A DNA stretch of 64,000 nt, from assembly GCA_964615775.1 (NCBI GenBank), contig CAZTQB010000004.1, positions 16,271 to 80,270 on the forward strand. The letters are read 5' to 3'. The notes below the pieces were generated by a model, which was not told where the DNA came from, did no database searches, and saw only the letters and a program-made list of their open reading frames with translations. This stretch comes from JALHOM01 sp964615775 (GTDB lineage Bacteria > Patescibacteriota > Saccharimonadia > Saccharimonadales > 2-12-FULL-41-12). The position numbers were made by a program, and so were the translations under genes. This document shows positions 32,096 through 40,677 of this stretch, piece by piece. Positions within the stretch are counted from its first letter, which is position 1, and every line of letters starts with the position of its first letter.

Positions 32096-32773
32096 ATGGA
32101 TATAAATAGTCGTAAAAACAATAACCAGCAGTATGATAATGCGGTCTACAAGGACGAATGGGCTTTTTTAAATAGTCCAAGCGAACCACCTAAGCAGCCG
32201 TCGCTTTTTGCTAAGTACAAAAAGCTAATTTTATTTATGCTGGTACCGATGATAATTATTACTATCCTGGCGGCTATTTACTCATTTACCAAAAAAGATA
32301 GTAGCTTGCCGTTGGCTCAAACTAATGTAGCTACTTCGCAGTATGATGGGCAGTATTTTTCTATGAATTATGCGAGTTCACTTCGCAAGGATACTGACGA
32401 AAAGCTAGAAGATGGCAGTAATGGCTGGTTTTTGTCGTTTGCCGAGGAAGATTACGAAAATACTAAGTATAAAATTTTTGTAAAAGTTAGTGATCAGCCG
32501 CCCAACGAAGAAGCTAGTCAAGAATCGCTAAATCAGGTAGTAGATGAAGGTATTGAGCTAAGCAATATTACCAGCTCTGAAGTAAGTCTAGCGGGTGATA
32601 CAGCTACAAAATACGTGGGTGAGTACACAAATGATATTGCAACCAAAAATGTGTTTTATGTTACGACTCATAAGAACGGCAAATACCTAACCGTTAGTGG
32701 CGAGTACAACAAAGATAACAGTGATATTTCTAATAGTCTTGATGCTATGCTTGACTCAGTAAAGCTAAAATAA
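32096..32773 (+). CDS. Single-pass membrane protein with extracytoplasmic domain, unknown function
   Basis: This protein has 225 residues from the ATG at 32096. The polar N-terminus is followed by one membrane helix (about residues 45-65, LILFMLVPMIIITILAAIYSF) and an outer domain of about 150 residues, strand-rich, with YDGQYFSMNYASSL and a C-terminal LDAMLDSVKLK helix. The shape recalls PsbP/lipoprotein-like domains but no family can be claimed. An earlier ATG at 32075 lies inside a -10-like TATGCT (32074-32079), so the later start is preferred. No SD. Confidence 0.7.
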   Translation: MDINSRKNNNQQYDNAVYKDEWAFLNSPSEPPKQPSLFAKYKKLILFMLVPMIIITILAAIYSFTKKDSSLPLAQTNVATSQYDGQYFSMNYASSLRKDTDEKLEDGSNGWFLSFAEEDYENTKYKIFVKVSDQPPNEEASQESLNQVVDEGIELSNITSSEVSLAGDTATKYVGEYTNDIATKNVFYVTTHKNGKYLTVSGEYNKDNSDISNSLDAMLDSVKLK

Positions 32774-32801
32774 ATCACCGAGATTACTATTTCCGTTTAG
32801 G

Positions 32802-32830
32802 TTGAATAAGTTGAGGTTTTCTGGTAAAAT
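32802..32830 (+). promoter_or_regulatory. Promoter for the rpsF-ssb-rpsR operon
   Basis: TTGAAT (32802-32807) and TAAAAT (32825-32830) are separated by 17 nt. The leader to the rpsF start is about 100 nt. Confidence 0.65.
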
Positions 32831-32863
32831 AAAATAGTTAATAAACTTAAGTTTCAGGTTAGG

Positions 32864-32899
32864 GCCAAGAAAGAAGAGTGCCTAGCCAGATACCTTGGC
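32864..32899 (+). promoter_or_regulatory. Structured leader of the rpsF operon
   Basis: GCCAAG (32864-32869) can pair with CTTGGC (32894-32899) across a purine-rich loop, within the roughly 100-nt leader before rpsF. In many bacteria an S6:S18-binding RNA element sits here and autoregulates the operon. Whether this hairpin is that element cannot be decided by eye. Confidence 0.4.
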
Positions 32900-32938
32900 A
32901 ATTATTGTCTAAGGGACCAGAGGAAAGGAGTCGTTTAG

Positions 32939-33319
32939 TTGAACGACTATGAAGTAGCAGTTTTGCTTGATCCAGGTCTAGAAGCAGACCTAGAAAAAGG
33001 CACAAAAAAACTCGAAAAAATTTTTGCCGATAGTGACGTAAAAATCACAAAAACCGATAATTGGGGTAAGAAAAAACTGGCTTATAAAATCAAAGGTCAG
33101 GACCATGCTGTATACATTTTTTATACAGTTGAGATGGATGCTCAAGCTGTCAGGAAAGTTGAATCACTACTGAATATCACCACTGAAGTAATGCGATATT
33201 TGGTTAGTAAAGTTGATCATAAATCTATAAAAAAGGCTGAAGAAATTCGCAAGTTCAAAGTAGAGAGAGCTGCCAACAGAACTGGCAGAGACGAAGAAGA
33301 AACTGAAGAACAAGATTAA
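32939..33319 (+). CDS. rpsF: Ribosomal protein bS6
   Basis: This 126-residue S6 pairs with S18 on the 30S platform. Typical segments are NDYEVAVLLDPGLE at the start, DNWGKKKLAYKIKGQDHAVYIFY, and RKVESLLNITTEVMRYLVSKVD. A charged tail of about 25 residues ends EETEEQD. The start is a TTG, with SD AAAGGAG about 8 nt upstream; no in-frame ATG at the right position is available. The gene order rpsF-ssb-rpsR is the conserved one. Confidence 0.96.
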   Translation: MNDYEVAVLLDPGLEADLEKGTKKLEKIFADSDVKITKTDNWGKKKLAYKIKGQDHAVYIFYTVEMDAQAVRKVESLLNITTEVMRYLVSKVDHKSIKKAEEIRKFKVERAANRTGRDEEETEEQD

Positions 33320-33337
33320 GAAATTTAGGAGGGTAAA

Positions 33338-33790
33338 ATGGCACGATCATTTAATCAGGTAACATTAATGGGTAACTTAACCCGCGATCCAGAGTTGCGG
33401 CAAATACCAAGCGGTCAGAGTGTTTGTAGCTTTAGTCTAGCACTAAATCGTAGCTATAAAGGCGGTGACGGTAATTGGCAAGAAGCCGTGGATTACGTGG
33501 ACGTAGTTGCTTGGGCAAACTTGGGAGAGCGAGTAGCTCAGTATATGAAGAAGGGTAGCCCAGTACTAGTTAGTGGTCGTTTACAGAGCCGACAGTGGGA
33601 ACAGGATGGACAAAAACGCAGTAAATTAGAGGTTGTGGCAGTTGACGTGACCTTTATTGGCAATAAAAATGATGATGGCGGGAATAGTAATCAGTCATAT
33701 GAACCACAAGCAAAATCTTCTAAGAAAGAAGATGTGGTTGTAGATAATATTGGTGACGAACCGATTAACCTAGATGATATCCCGTTTTAA
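33338..33790 (+). CDS. ssb: Single-stranded DNA-binding protein
   Basis: This 150-residue protein has an N-terminal OB fold (about 1-110) with FNQVTLMGNLTRDPELRQ, SVCSFSLALNRSY, VDYVDVVAWANLGE and VSGRLQSRQWEQDGQ. A polar linker follows, ending in the acidic protein-interaction tip DDIPF. It coats ssDNA during replication and repair and recruits partners through the tip. SD (AGGAGGG) precedes the ATG. It lies between rpsF and rpsR as in most bacteria. Confidence 0.97.
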   Translation: MARSFNQVTLMGNLTRDPELRQIPSGQSVCSFSLALNRSYKGGDGNWQEAVDYVDVVAWANLGERVAQYMKKGSPVLVSGRLQSRQWEQDGQKRSKLEVVAVDVTFIGNKNDDGGNSNQSYEPQAKSSKKEDVVVDNIGDEPINLDDIPF

Positions 33791-33823
33791 TTCTATATAA
33801 TTGAAAGGATTAATTAAATAATT

Positions 33824-34027
33824 ATGGCAAAAATTTTTAAACAAAGTACAGATGTACCATATTTTGACTACAAAGATTTTAAGACTTTACAAAAGTATGT
33901 GAATCAATATGGTCAGATTGAAGCTCGAAAAAAAACTGGACTAACAGAGACCGAACAGAAACGTTTGGCAATTGCTATCAAGCGAGCTAGACACTTGGCA
34001 CTAATGCCGTTTGTGGCCACAAACTAG
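33824..34027 (+). CDS. rpsR: Ribosomal protein bS18
   Basis: This 67-residue protein binds with S6 on the 30S platform. Recognisable segments are YFDYKDFKTLQKYVNQYGQI, RKKTGLTETEQKRLAIAIKRARHLALMPF. The basic N-terminal arm is short compared with many S18 proteins. An SD (AAAGG) precedes the ATG. It is the third gene of the rpsF-ssb-rpsR operon. Confidence 0.95.
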   Translation: MAKIFKQSTDVPYFDYKDFKTLQKYVNQYGQIEARKKTGLTETEQKRLAIAIKRARHLALMPFVATN

Positions 34028-34061
34028 GTAAAATTTATCAGGAAAGTAGCAAGATATAAGT

Positions 34062-34625
34062 ATGGCATTTGGGGTAACAGATCTTAAAAAAGGTACAATC
34101 TTTCAGCTTAATGGTATACCTTATAAAGTAGTTGAATATGCTCAAAAGGTAATGGGGCGTGGTGGTTCGATTGTCAATGTAAAGATTAAGAGTTTGATCG
34201 ATGGCAAGGTGCTAGATAAAACCTTTAAGGGTAATGACTCGATTGAACCGGCTGATGTTAGTAATTCTTCGGCTCAATATTTATATAACGATGGCCAAAA
34301 GTTTTACTTTATGGACGAAACTACTTTTGAGCAGCATGAGGTAGAGCTAGACTTGGTGGGCGGTAGTAGTGGCTTTATGAAAGAGGGTGACCGTGTGCAA
34401 CTGCAGAAGTTTGACTCTAAGGTTATAAACGTAGAATTACCCAAAAACGTGTACCTAAAGGTTGCATATACCGAAGACGCAGTTAAGGGTGACACTAGCT
34501 CGGCTATTACTAAAGATGCTACTTTAGAAACGGGTGCTAGTGTAAAAGTGCCGTCGTTTATTAAGACTGGCGACGTTATTTCTGTTGATACCAGTAGCGG
34601 GGAGTACAGAGAACGGAAAAAGTAA
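34062..34625 (+). CDS. efp: Elongation factor P with Arg at the modification site
   Basis: This 187-residue, three-domain protein rescues ribosomes stalled at polyproline. Domain I begins MAFGVTDLKKGTIFQLNG, and the loop that contacts the P-site tRNA reads KVMGRGGS, placing R33 where E. coli has the lysylated K34 (KPGKG). Domains II and III follow, with KFYFMDETTFEQHEV and the C-terminal VPSFIKTGDVISVDTSSGEY, the classic EF-P end. No EarP or EpmA-type gene is seen in the window. An SD (AGGAAAG) lies upstream. Confidence 0.95.
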   Translation: MAFGVTDLKKGTIFQLNGIPYKVVEYAQKVMGRGGSIVNVKIKSLIDGKVLDKTFKGNDSIEPADVSNSSAQYLYNDGQKFYFMDETTFEQHEVELDLVGGSSGFMKEGDRVQLQKFDSKVINVELPKNVYLKVAYTEDAVKGDTSSAITKDATLETGASVKVPSFIKTGDVISVDTSSGEYRERKK

Positions 34626-34628
34626 TAA

Positions 34629-35294
34629 ATGAGCGAACGCATATCTTGTAACGGGATAGATCTTGTGAGTGTTGGCTCTATGGCAACAATGCCAATACTA
34701 GAACCGGTGAGTAGTGGTATACCGAAAGGGCGAGGCTATTGCAGAATAATTGTACCCGCACCAATTGTAAAAGGTACTCATGGGCTTGTTAAATCAGATG
34801 AGTACACTTGTACGGTTGCAGACTCGCCACCATACATACCTATAACTTCGCCTTTGTACAGTACTGCTTCTATTGAATGGGCAAAAGAAAAATGTGAGGA
34901 GCTTGCAAAAACTAATCCAAATATTTTGCTTGAAAGTCTAACTTACTCGCTGAGTTCGAGAGGGTTTGTTTTACGCATGTCTTCTGGGAGACGAGCGGTT
35001 AATCCTTCGCATAATATTAAGTCATCTTATAGACATAACCAGAATCATTCGCTATCACGGATAATCAAGACTACAAATGCTGAGGCTTCAGAAAACGGTA
35101 TAGAATACTCAAGACTCACTGAGTATTTAGGTGAGCTGGGCTGTATGTCATTTTCTGAAAAAGACTATGATGTAATACTAAAAAATAGGCCAGAAATTAA
35201 GACTGGTATTGGTGCATTTGCTGTGGCTGTGGTTGATGAAATTGGCTGGATGCGACTTGATCAAGTAAATAGTATTTTAACTGGAGATAGATGA
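34629..35294 (+). CDS. Unknown conserved-context protein between efp and tlyA
   Basis: This 221-residue protein is not recognised. It has no signal peptide or membrane helix. The N-terminal part is strand-rich with several Pro (for example GYCRIIVPAPIVKGTHG and SPPYIPITSPLYS); the middle has a basic, Ser/Asn/His-rich stretch (SSYRHNQNHSLSRII); the end is helical. The ATG lies 3 nt after the efp stop and the stop overlaps the tlyA ATG (ATGA), so translation is tightly coupled with both. This position hints at a ribosome- or RNA-related role, as inference only. Confidence 0.7.
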   Translation: MSERISCNGIDLVSVGSMATMPILEPVSSGIPKGRGYCRIIVPAPIVKGTHGLVKSDEYTCTVADSPPYIPITSPLYSTASIEWAKEKCEELAKTNPNILLESLTYSLSSRGFVLRMSSGRRAVNPSHNIKSSYRHNQNHSLSRIIKTTNAEASENGIEYSRLTEYLGELGCMSFSEKDYDVILKNRPEIKTGIGAFAVAVVDEIGWMRLDQVNSILTGDR

Positions 35295-36004
35295 GGCTGG
35301 ATAAATATTTAGCTAGTAAAAAAATAGTTTTTTCGCGGTCTCAGGCGGAAAGCTATATTCGTATGGGTAAAGTTTACGTCAATGGTGAGCAAATTAGTAA
35401 GCCGGGCTATTTGGTAGCGGAAGGCTCGATAGTTCAGCTAAAGACAAATGTTCAGTATGTATCGAGAGCAGCCTATAAGCTAGAGTCAGTAGTCAGCAGT
35501 TTAAAGGTATATTTTACAGACAAAACGGTTTTAGATGTTGGTAGCAGTACTGGTGGATTTACGGATTTTGCCCTAAAGCATGGAGCAAAGAAAGTAGTAG
35601 CTGTAGAGGTGGGAACAAATCAGTTGCATTATAGCTTGAGAGATGAGCCAAAGATTGAACTTTACGAGCAAACCGACATAAGGTCAATAAAGAAGCTAAA
35701 GTCTGTACCGGATGTAGTAGTGATTGATGTAAGCTTTATTTCTTTGAGGGAAATTTTGCCTAGTGTAGCAAAATTAGTAAATAAGAGAACTGAAATTCTA
35801 GCTATGGTTAAGCCGCAGTTTGAATCAAAAGAGCTGTCGCAAAAGCATAAAGGTGTCATAAAAAATGAGACCGAGCGTAGAAAAATTTTTAAAGATTTTG
35901 AGATATGGACCAAGCAAAACTTTTTTATTCAAGCCAAGCAAGACAGTAGTGTGGCCGGCGAAAAAGGCAATAAAGAGCGATTTTATTTGCTAAGGAAGCT
36001 ATAA
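35291..36004 (+). CDS. tlyA: TlyA-type rRNA 2'-O-methyltransferase
   Basis: This 237-residue protein has an N-terminal S4 RNA-binding domain (MRLDKYLASKKIVFSRSQAE, then KVYVNGEQISKPGYLV) and an FtsJ-like Rossmann methyltransferase with SAM motif VLDVGSSTGGFTDFAL. Catalytic-type residues appear in SRAAYKLE, VVIDVSFISL and MVKPQFE. TlyA enzymes methylate 16S and/or 23S rRNA; older annotation as hemolysin is not supported by the domain content. The start overlaps the previous stop (ATGA). Confidence 0.93.
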   Translation: MRLDKYLASKKIVFSRSQAESYIRMGKVYVNGEQISKPGYLVAEGSIVQLKTNVQYVSRAAYKLESVVSSLKVYFTDKTVLDVGSSTGGFTDFALKHGAKKVVAVEVGTNQLHYSLRDEPKIELYEQTDIRSIKKLKSVPDVVVIDVSFISLREILPSVAKLVNKRTEILAMVKPQFESKELSQKHKGVIKNETERRKIFKDFEIWTKQNFFIQAKQDSSVAGEKGNKERFYLLRKL

Positions 36005-36015
36005 TCTAAGGGATA

Positions 36016-36684
36016 ATGAACTATTTGTCATCACGATCGCAAGCTGGAATTTTGTTAGCTAACGAGCTAGATAAGCTTAAGAACCAGCTTGTGGCTGTTG
36101 TGGCTCTAAGTGAAGGTGGAGTGTTGGTTGGGGCAGAGATTGCAAGGCGACTACACACTAGTTTGTTTATTTTGGCGACTCAGCATGCTGAAAAAAATAA
36201 TGAAAATGCCATGACTGCTTTATCGGCAAATGGTGTATTTTCGTATAATACTTTTAATTCGTTGGGTGAACTAGAAGAAGACGCTTTTGCCAGTAAGCTT
36301 TTAAGCAGTACGCGAAGCATGATTGAGTATCAGAAGCTTAATAGTGTAGCTGGCAAAGATGGTTTTATCCCCAAAGCCTTACTAAAGCGACATACAGTCA
36401 TTTTAGTAAGTGATGGTTTAAAAACTGCTTTGTCGTTGCAAGTTGCTGTAAATTTTATGCGAGATATCGAGATTAAGAGATTAATCATAGCTACACCAAT
36501 TGCCTCACTGGAGGCGGTAGATAGAATGCATATGTTGGTTGATCAAATTTTTTGTCTGAGGGTAGCCGAGAACTATATCTCAACCGAACATTATTATGAC
36601 AATAATAACATTCCAGATGACAAAACAGTGGTAGAAATAATGAAAAATATTGTACTCAACTGGCAAGCAACTGGGGCAAAATAG
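36016..36684 (+). CDS. Phosphoribosyltransferase-fold protein with altered PRPP loop
   Basis: This 222-residue protein has the type I PRTase layout: QAGILLANELDKL, then VVALSEGGVLVGAEIARRL (like the PPi-loop segment LPRGGVPVA of PRTase-like proteins), and HTVILVSDGLKTALSLQVAVNFM at the PRPP-loop position, where DDGxxTG is usual. Here it reads SDGLKTA, so the acidic pair and the Gly are altered. Nucleotide or PRPP binding may be changed or lost. A weak SD (AAGGG) precedes the ATG. It lies 12 nt after tlyA. Confidence 0.7.
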   Translation: MNYLSSRSQAGILLANELDKLKNQLVAVVALSEGGVLVGAEIARRLHTSLFILATQHAEKNNENAMTALSANGVFSYNTFNSLGELEEDAFASKLLSSTRSMIEYQKLNSVAGKDGFIPKALLKRHTVILVSDGLKTALSLQVAVNFMRDIEIKRLIIATPIASLEAVDRMHMLVDQIFCLRVAENYISTEHYYDNNNIPDDKTVVEIMKNIVLNWQATGAK

Positions 36685-36823
36685 ACTGCGAATAACTTGA
36701 GGCAGATTCTTTTGCCTAGCATAAATGATGTATGCTAAGTTAAGTGTGTAAACAAAAAGGTTTGAAAATAAAATAAATTTTCAATACCAAAACCGCAATT
36801 AAAATAATAAAAGAAAGATAAAA

Positions 36824-37783
36824 ATGTTAAACAGAAACAAAAGCATTTTTCGTGGCCAAAAAGTATCTTATTATGAACATACATCTGGGATTATAAATAC
36901 TAAGAAACCACTACTAAAATCCGCTATATTACCAGTTTTTGCACTCGCATGTTTGGTTGGTATCGGCGGATTTTTTAGTTATCAAAATGTCTTTAACAAA
37001 CCTATACAAGTATCACAAAATGCTACACCAATTAGTGCCGTAGAGCCAGCTAGCAAGCCAGAAATCATAACTGAGCAAAAAACTACTAAACCGTATGAAG
37101 ATAAGAACTTAACTACTAGTTTGCGTTCGGTTGTTGCACGCAATGGTGGCCAAGGTGAGTATTCAATAGTAGTTAGAGATCTGAATTCTGGTCGTTCGGT
37201 TAACATTGAGTCTAGTCAAAAAATGCCAGCCGGCGAACTGTACAAATTATTTTTACTACCAAGCCTTGAAAGAAAAACTGATGCCGTTGAGTGGAACAAA
37301 TGGTTAAATGGCAAGAACAATATCGGCAACTGTGTTAAAGAGATGGTCCGGTCTGTAGAGAATCGCTGTGGCGAGGCTGTGGCTAAGTATATAGATATTA
37401 AAACGGTTGATGGCTACAATAAGAACTTAGGACTTAATTCTACACATATAGAAGACATAGAAAAATCAACTACAACTGCTCAAGACGTTAGTGAAGTAAT
37501 TTATAGATTACAGACTTCTCAGTTATTAAGCGATAAAGGTCGACGAACATTTTTTGATGGCTTTTATGAACAAAAAAATCGTAAAGGTATACCAATCGGT
37601 TGCGGTAGTACGTGCTTAGTGGGTAACAAGACTAGCGAACAAGGTGATTATCGCTACGACGCTGCCGTAGTTACGAGCGGTAAAACTAAGTATGTATTAG
37701 TGATTATGAGTAAAGGCTCTAACTGGCAGTTGATTGGTGATATCACTAAAGGGATTGATTATCACATGAAGCATGTTGATTGA
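36824..37783 (+). CDS. Membrane-anchored class A beta-lactamase-fold protein lacking the nucleophile
   Basis: This 319-residue protein has an N-terminal polar region, one membrane helix (about 33-52), a linker and a serine-hydrolase (beta-lactamase2-like) domain from about residue 95. The SxxK motif position reads MPAGELYKLFL, with E138 where the Ser should be and K141 kept. The SDN box reads VEN (178-180), the KTG box KTS (269-271). The domain also has several Cys (170, 182, 260, 264). Its catalytic Ser is absent, so it is probably a binding or structural protein at the cell wall. A second such protein lies at 60777-62825. Leader about 90 nt, SD-like AAAGA. Confidence 0.75.
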   Translation: MLNRNKSIFRGQKVSYYEHTSGIINTKKPLLKSAILPVFALACLVGIGGFFSYQNVFNKPIQVSQNATPISAVEPASKPEIITEQKTTKPYEDKNLTTSLRSVVARNGGQGEYSIVVRDLNSGRSVNIESSQKMPAGELYKLFLLPSLERKTDAVEWNKWLNGKNNIGNCVKEMVRSVENRCGEAVAKYIDIKTVDGYNKNLGLNSTHIEDIEKSTTTAQDVSEVIYRLQTSQLLSDKGRRTFFDGFYEQKNRKGIPIGCGSTCLVGNKTSEQGDYRYDAAVVTSGKTKYVLVIMSKGSNWQLIGDITKGIDYHMKHVD

Positions 37784-37798
37784 TCTAGGATTTCTTAT

Positions 37799-38569
37799 TT
37801 AAGAACGTAGTTTGTAGCCTTTATTAAAGAGTATGTAGTTTATGTAGAATAGTGCAAGCCCAGCTAGACCAACTACTAGTATGGCGGTTGTCATATGAAT
37901 GTCGGCTTTACCTAACATAGAATAGCGAACCATGTTGATCATGTAGTAGATTGGGTCAAATTTGGTGAGTGTAGCAAAAAGTGGCGGTAATAAAGATGCA
38001 GAATAAAAAACACCGCCAAGAAAAATAAGGGGCTGCAAAATAAAAGTTTGATACAGGCTCAAATCGTCGAATTTTTCACTCCTTAAGCCTACAAACACAC
38101 CTAACATGGCAAAGAAAAAGCCGATTAGAGCAAGACTTAGTATGAATAGTATAGGGTGAACCAATGGCAAGTCCTTAATCATTATGTAAGATGTGGCCAT
38201 AATAATAGAAGCGATAACTGAAGCCCGCACAATACCGCCTAGTGCGTAGGCCATAAATAGCGATGTGTTGCCAACGGGTGAGGTAAGTTGATCGTCAATT
38301 GAGCGTTGAATTTTTTGCTGCATGATAGAAGATGCATTGTTAGAGAAGACGTTCATAGCAAAGCTCATCATCAAAAGTCCCGGGATAATATAAACAATAT
38401 AAGGGTGTCCGTCTAACGAGTTAATGCGTGAGCCTAAGGCTGCACCGAAGATACCTATATATAAAGCTGTTTCTAGTAGCGGTCCAAGGATTGTTTGGCG
38501 TTTAATACTCCAAAAGCGAGCCAACTCGCGGCGTAGTACAGTCCAAAAGGGCATAAGATCGTAGTTCAA
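37799..38569 (-). CDS. ABC-2 type exporter permease (DrrB-like)
   Basis: This 256-residue membrane protein has about six predicted helices. ABC-2 features are an amphipathic N-terminus (FWTVLRRELARFWSIKRQT), GLLMMSFAMNVFSNNASSIMQQKIQRSIDDQLTSP-type cytosolic loop split over two helices, and LGGVFYSASLLPPLFATLTKFDPIYYMINMVRYSMLG near the end. It pairs with the ATPase encoded upstream (4-nt overlap, 38566-38569). The pair resembles daunorubicin/lipid exporters; the substrate is unknown. It stands alone on the minus strand between plus-strand genes. Confidence 0.9.
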   Translation of the reverse strand: MNYDLMPFWTVLRRELARFWSIKRQTILGPLLETALYIGIFGAALGSRINSLDGHPYIVYIIPGLLMMSFAMNVFSNNASSIMQQKIQRSIDDQLTSPVGNTSLFMAYALGGIVRASVIASIIMATSYIMIKDLPLVHPILFILSLALIGFFFAMLGVFVGLRSEKFDDLSLYQTFILQPLIFLGGVFYSASLLPPLFATLTKFDPIYYMINMVRYSMLGKADIHMTTAILVVGLAGLALFYINYILFNKGYKLRS

Positions 38570-39342
38570 TTTGTACTCCTTGTAAGCTCGCCTCGTCCAA
38601 CTAGCTCTAAATAGACATCTTCTAGAGTCTTTTTATGGTAAGCTTTTTTTAATTCTGCAGATGTACCGGTTTTGACGATCTGGCCTTTGTTGATTAAGGC
38701 AATCTGGTCGCATAATTGTTCGGCTTCTTCTATATAGTGAGTAGTAAGCAGTACTGATGTGCCGCTTTTGTTGATTTGGGCAATATACTTCCACAGTTCT
38801 AAGCGTAATTCTACGTCTACACCGGCAGTGGGTTCATCTAATATCAGTAAGTCAGGATTGTGCATTAAGGCTCTAGCTATTACTAACCGTCGTTTCATAC
38901 CTCCAGATAACATACGAGTATTAGTCTTGGACTTATCTTTTAACGAAAAGATCTCAAGTAACTCTTGGATGCGAACTTTTCGCTCATGTTTTGGCATACT
39001 AAAGTATCCGCCGTGATAATCAAGTGTCTCTTCTACGGACAGAAACCAATCTAGGTTTACGTCTTGTGGAGCAAAACCGATGCGTGAACGAGCTTGCTTG
39101 TAGTCCTTAACTACATCGTAGCCAAAAATATATGCCTCGCCAGAAGTTGGTCTAGATAAGCCAACTAGGCTGTGAATAAGAGTAGATTTACCGGCTCCGT
39201 TAGGTCCGAGTAGACCAAAAAATGAACCTTTTTTGATCTGTAAGTTTACATTCTCTAGAGCCTTTGTGCCATCAGCATAAATCTTGCCTAATTTTTGGGC
39301 ATCGAGAGCTAGACTTTTAGAATCTTTGGTGTTATTTCCCAT
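38566..39342 (-). CDS. ABC transporter ATP-binding protein (DrrA-like)
   Basis: This 258-residue ATPase has Walker A GLLGPNGAGKST, the signature MLSGGMKRRLVIARALM, Walker B LLILDEPTAGVDVE and the switch His in LLTTHYIEEAEQL. These are typical of the DrrA/NodI/CcmA type that powers ABC-2 permeases. Its stop overlaps the start of the permease gene. A TATAAA/TAAAAT stretch lies 9-11 nt before the ATG on the minus strand and could be its promoter. Confidence 0.94.
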   Translation of the reverse strand: MGNNTKDSKSLALDAQKLGKIYADGTKALENVNLQIKKGSFFGLLGPNGAGKSTLIHSLVGLSRPTSGEAYIFGYDVVKDYKQARSRIGFAPQDVNLDWFLSVEETLDYHGGYFSMPKHERKVRIQELLEIFSLKDKSKTNTRMLSGGMKRRLVIARALMHNPDLLILDEPTAGVDVELRLELWKYIAQINKSGTSVLLTTHYIEEAEQLCDQIALINKGQIVKTGTSAELKKAYHKKTLEDVYLELVGRGELTRSTN

Positions 39343-39368
39343 AGCTTTTCTATTTTATACCAAAGTGG

Positions 39369-40445
39369 TCATACATTAAACCTAAACTCTACAACATCGC
39401 CTTCTTGCATGATGTAAGTTTTACCTTCGGTGCGGATTTTGCCTAGTGATCTGGCGGCTTGTTCGGAGCCAGCAGCCACTAAATCGTCGTAATTTATTAT
39501 TTGAGCGGCGATGAAGCCTCGCTCGAAGTCAGTATGAATTACACCGGCTGCTTGTGGGGCAGTGTAGCCTTTATGTATTGTCCAGGCTCTAACTTCTTTT
39601 TCACCAGCGGTTAGATAACTTTGAAGCCCTAATATATCATAGGCAGAGTGGACTAGTTGGTTTAAGCCAGACTCTTTTACGTCGTAGGTGTCTAGTAGCT
39701 CCTCGGCTTCATCTGGGTTTAGACCAGCCAGCTCGCTTTCTAGTTTGGCACAGACAAACATTGCTTTTGCATCACCGACCATTTGAATCAACTCTTTCTG
39801 GCGAGATTGATTACTTAAGGTAGCTTCATCGATATTAAACAAATAAATCATCGGCTTGGCAGTCAGTAGGTGAAGATCGGCCAAAATTTCTAGGTCAAGC
39901 TGAGAATGGTTGTGGTAGATAGGCTGGTTATTGTCTAAAATTTCTTTGGCTTTATGCAGGTTGTCGAGGATTGGACGCAGCTTTGGGTTGGCTCTAACTT
40001 CTTTTTCGGTGCGTGGCATGCGTTTCTCGACTGTTTGTAAATCAGCTAGAATCAGCTCTGTGTTGATTATATCGATATCTTTTTTGGGGTTTATTTGGTT
40101 ATCGACATGCACTACGTCATCATCTTCAAAGGCTCTGACTACCTGGCAAACTGCACTACAGCTGCGTATATGGCTCAAAAATTGGTTGCCAAGACCTTCG
40201 CCATTACTAGCACCTGCCACCAAACCAGCTACATCTACAAAGGTGACAGTAGCCGGGATAATTTTGTTAGATTTATATATATCCGCTAGTTTGGCTAGCC
40301 TAGAGTCGGGTACTGGAACAATCCCAGTATTTGGCTCGATAGTAGCAAAAGGGTAGTTAGCCGCTAAAATACTACTTCCGGTTAGTGCGTTGAACAGAGT
40401 GCTTTTGCCCACGTTAGGTAGACCAACAATTGCAATACCTAACAT
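39369..40445 (-). CDS. ychF: Ribosome-binding ATPase YchF (Obg family)
   Basis: This protein has 358 residues from the ATG at 40445. The N-terminal G domain has GIVGLPNVGKST-type P-loop (here AIVGLPNVGKSTLFNALTG), DVAGLVAGASNGEGLGN (G3) and, in place of the usual NKxD, LFNIDEA, the YchF hallmark that shifts specificity to ATP. A coiled-coil arm and C-terminal TGS domain follow (QSYLTAGEKEVRAWTI, then GYTAPQAAGVIHTDFERGFI and YIMQEGDVVEFRFNV). The ATG at 40445 is preferred over an in-frame TTG 9 nt upstream because YchF proteins start right before the P-loop strand. Confidence 0.96.
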   Translation of the reverse strand: MLGIAIVGLPNVGKSTLFNALTGSSILAANYPFATIEPNTGIVPVPDSRLAKLADIYKSNKIIPATVTFVDVAGLVAGASNGEGLGNQFLSHIRSCSAVCQVVRAFEDDDVVHVDNQINPKKDIDIINTELILADLQTVEKRMPRTEKEVRANPKLRPILDNLHKAKEILDNNQPIYHNHSQLDLEILADLHLLTAKPMIYLFNIDEATLSNQSRQKELIQMVGDAKAMFVCAKLESELAGLNPDEAEELLDTYDVKESGLNQLVHSAYDILGLQSYLTAGEKEVRAWTIHKGYTAPQAAGVIHTDFERGFIAAQIINYDDLVAAGSEQAARSLGKIRTEGKTYIMQEGDVVEFRFNV

Positions 40446-40491
40446 TTTGACCAACTTTGCTCGATGGTGACACTATGGTATTTACTTACTT

Positions 40492-40520
40492 TTGACATAT
40501 TTTGTCTTACTCCTTAGATT
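40492..40520 (+). promoter_or_regulatory. Distal promoter upstream of the secreted protein gene
   Basis: TTGACA (40492-40497) and TAGATT (40515-40520) are separated by 17 nt, 158 nt before the ATG at 40678. Confidence 0.45.
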
Positions 40521-40613
40521 GTATTTTACCAAGTATCTCTTCGTCAGTAAAAGTATCTATGACAGAATCAATACATGTAGCGTGATAAAAATCACACACT
40601 ACACTATTTATGC

Positions 40614-40642
40614 TTGCAATATTATAAAAACAGTGTTATATA
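40614..40642 (+). promoter_or_regulatory. Proximal promoter for the secreted protein gene
   Basis: TTGCAA (40614-40619) and TATATA (40637-40642) are separated by 17 nt. SD GAGGA at about 40667-40671 precedes the ATG at 40678. Confidence 0.5.
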
Positions 40643-40677
40643 TTAGGCGTAAATTTTATAAATTGTGAGGACATTTT

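Noticed and set aside
36762..36784. TTGAAAAT/ATTTTCAA hairpin before the beta-lactamase-fold gene
   Set aside because: Eight AT-rich pairs without U-tract; likely chance in AT-rich leader.
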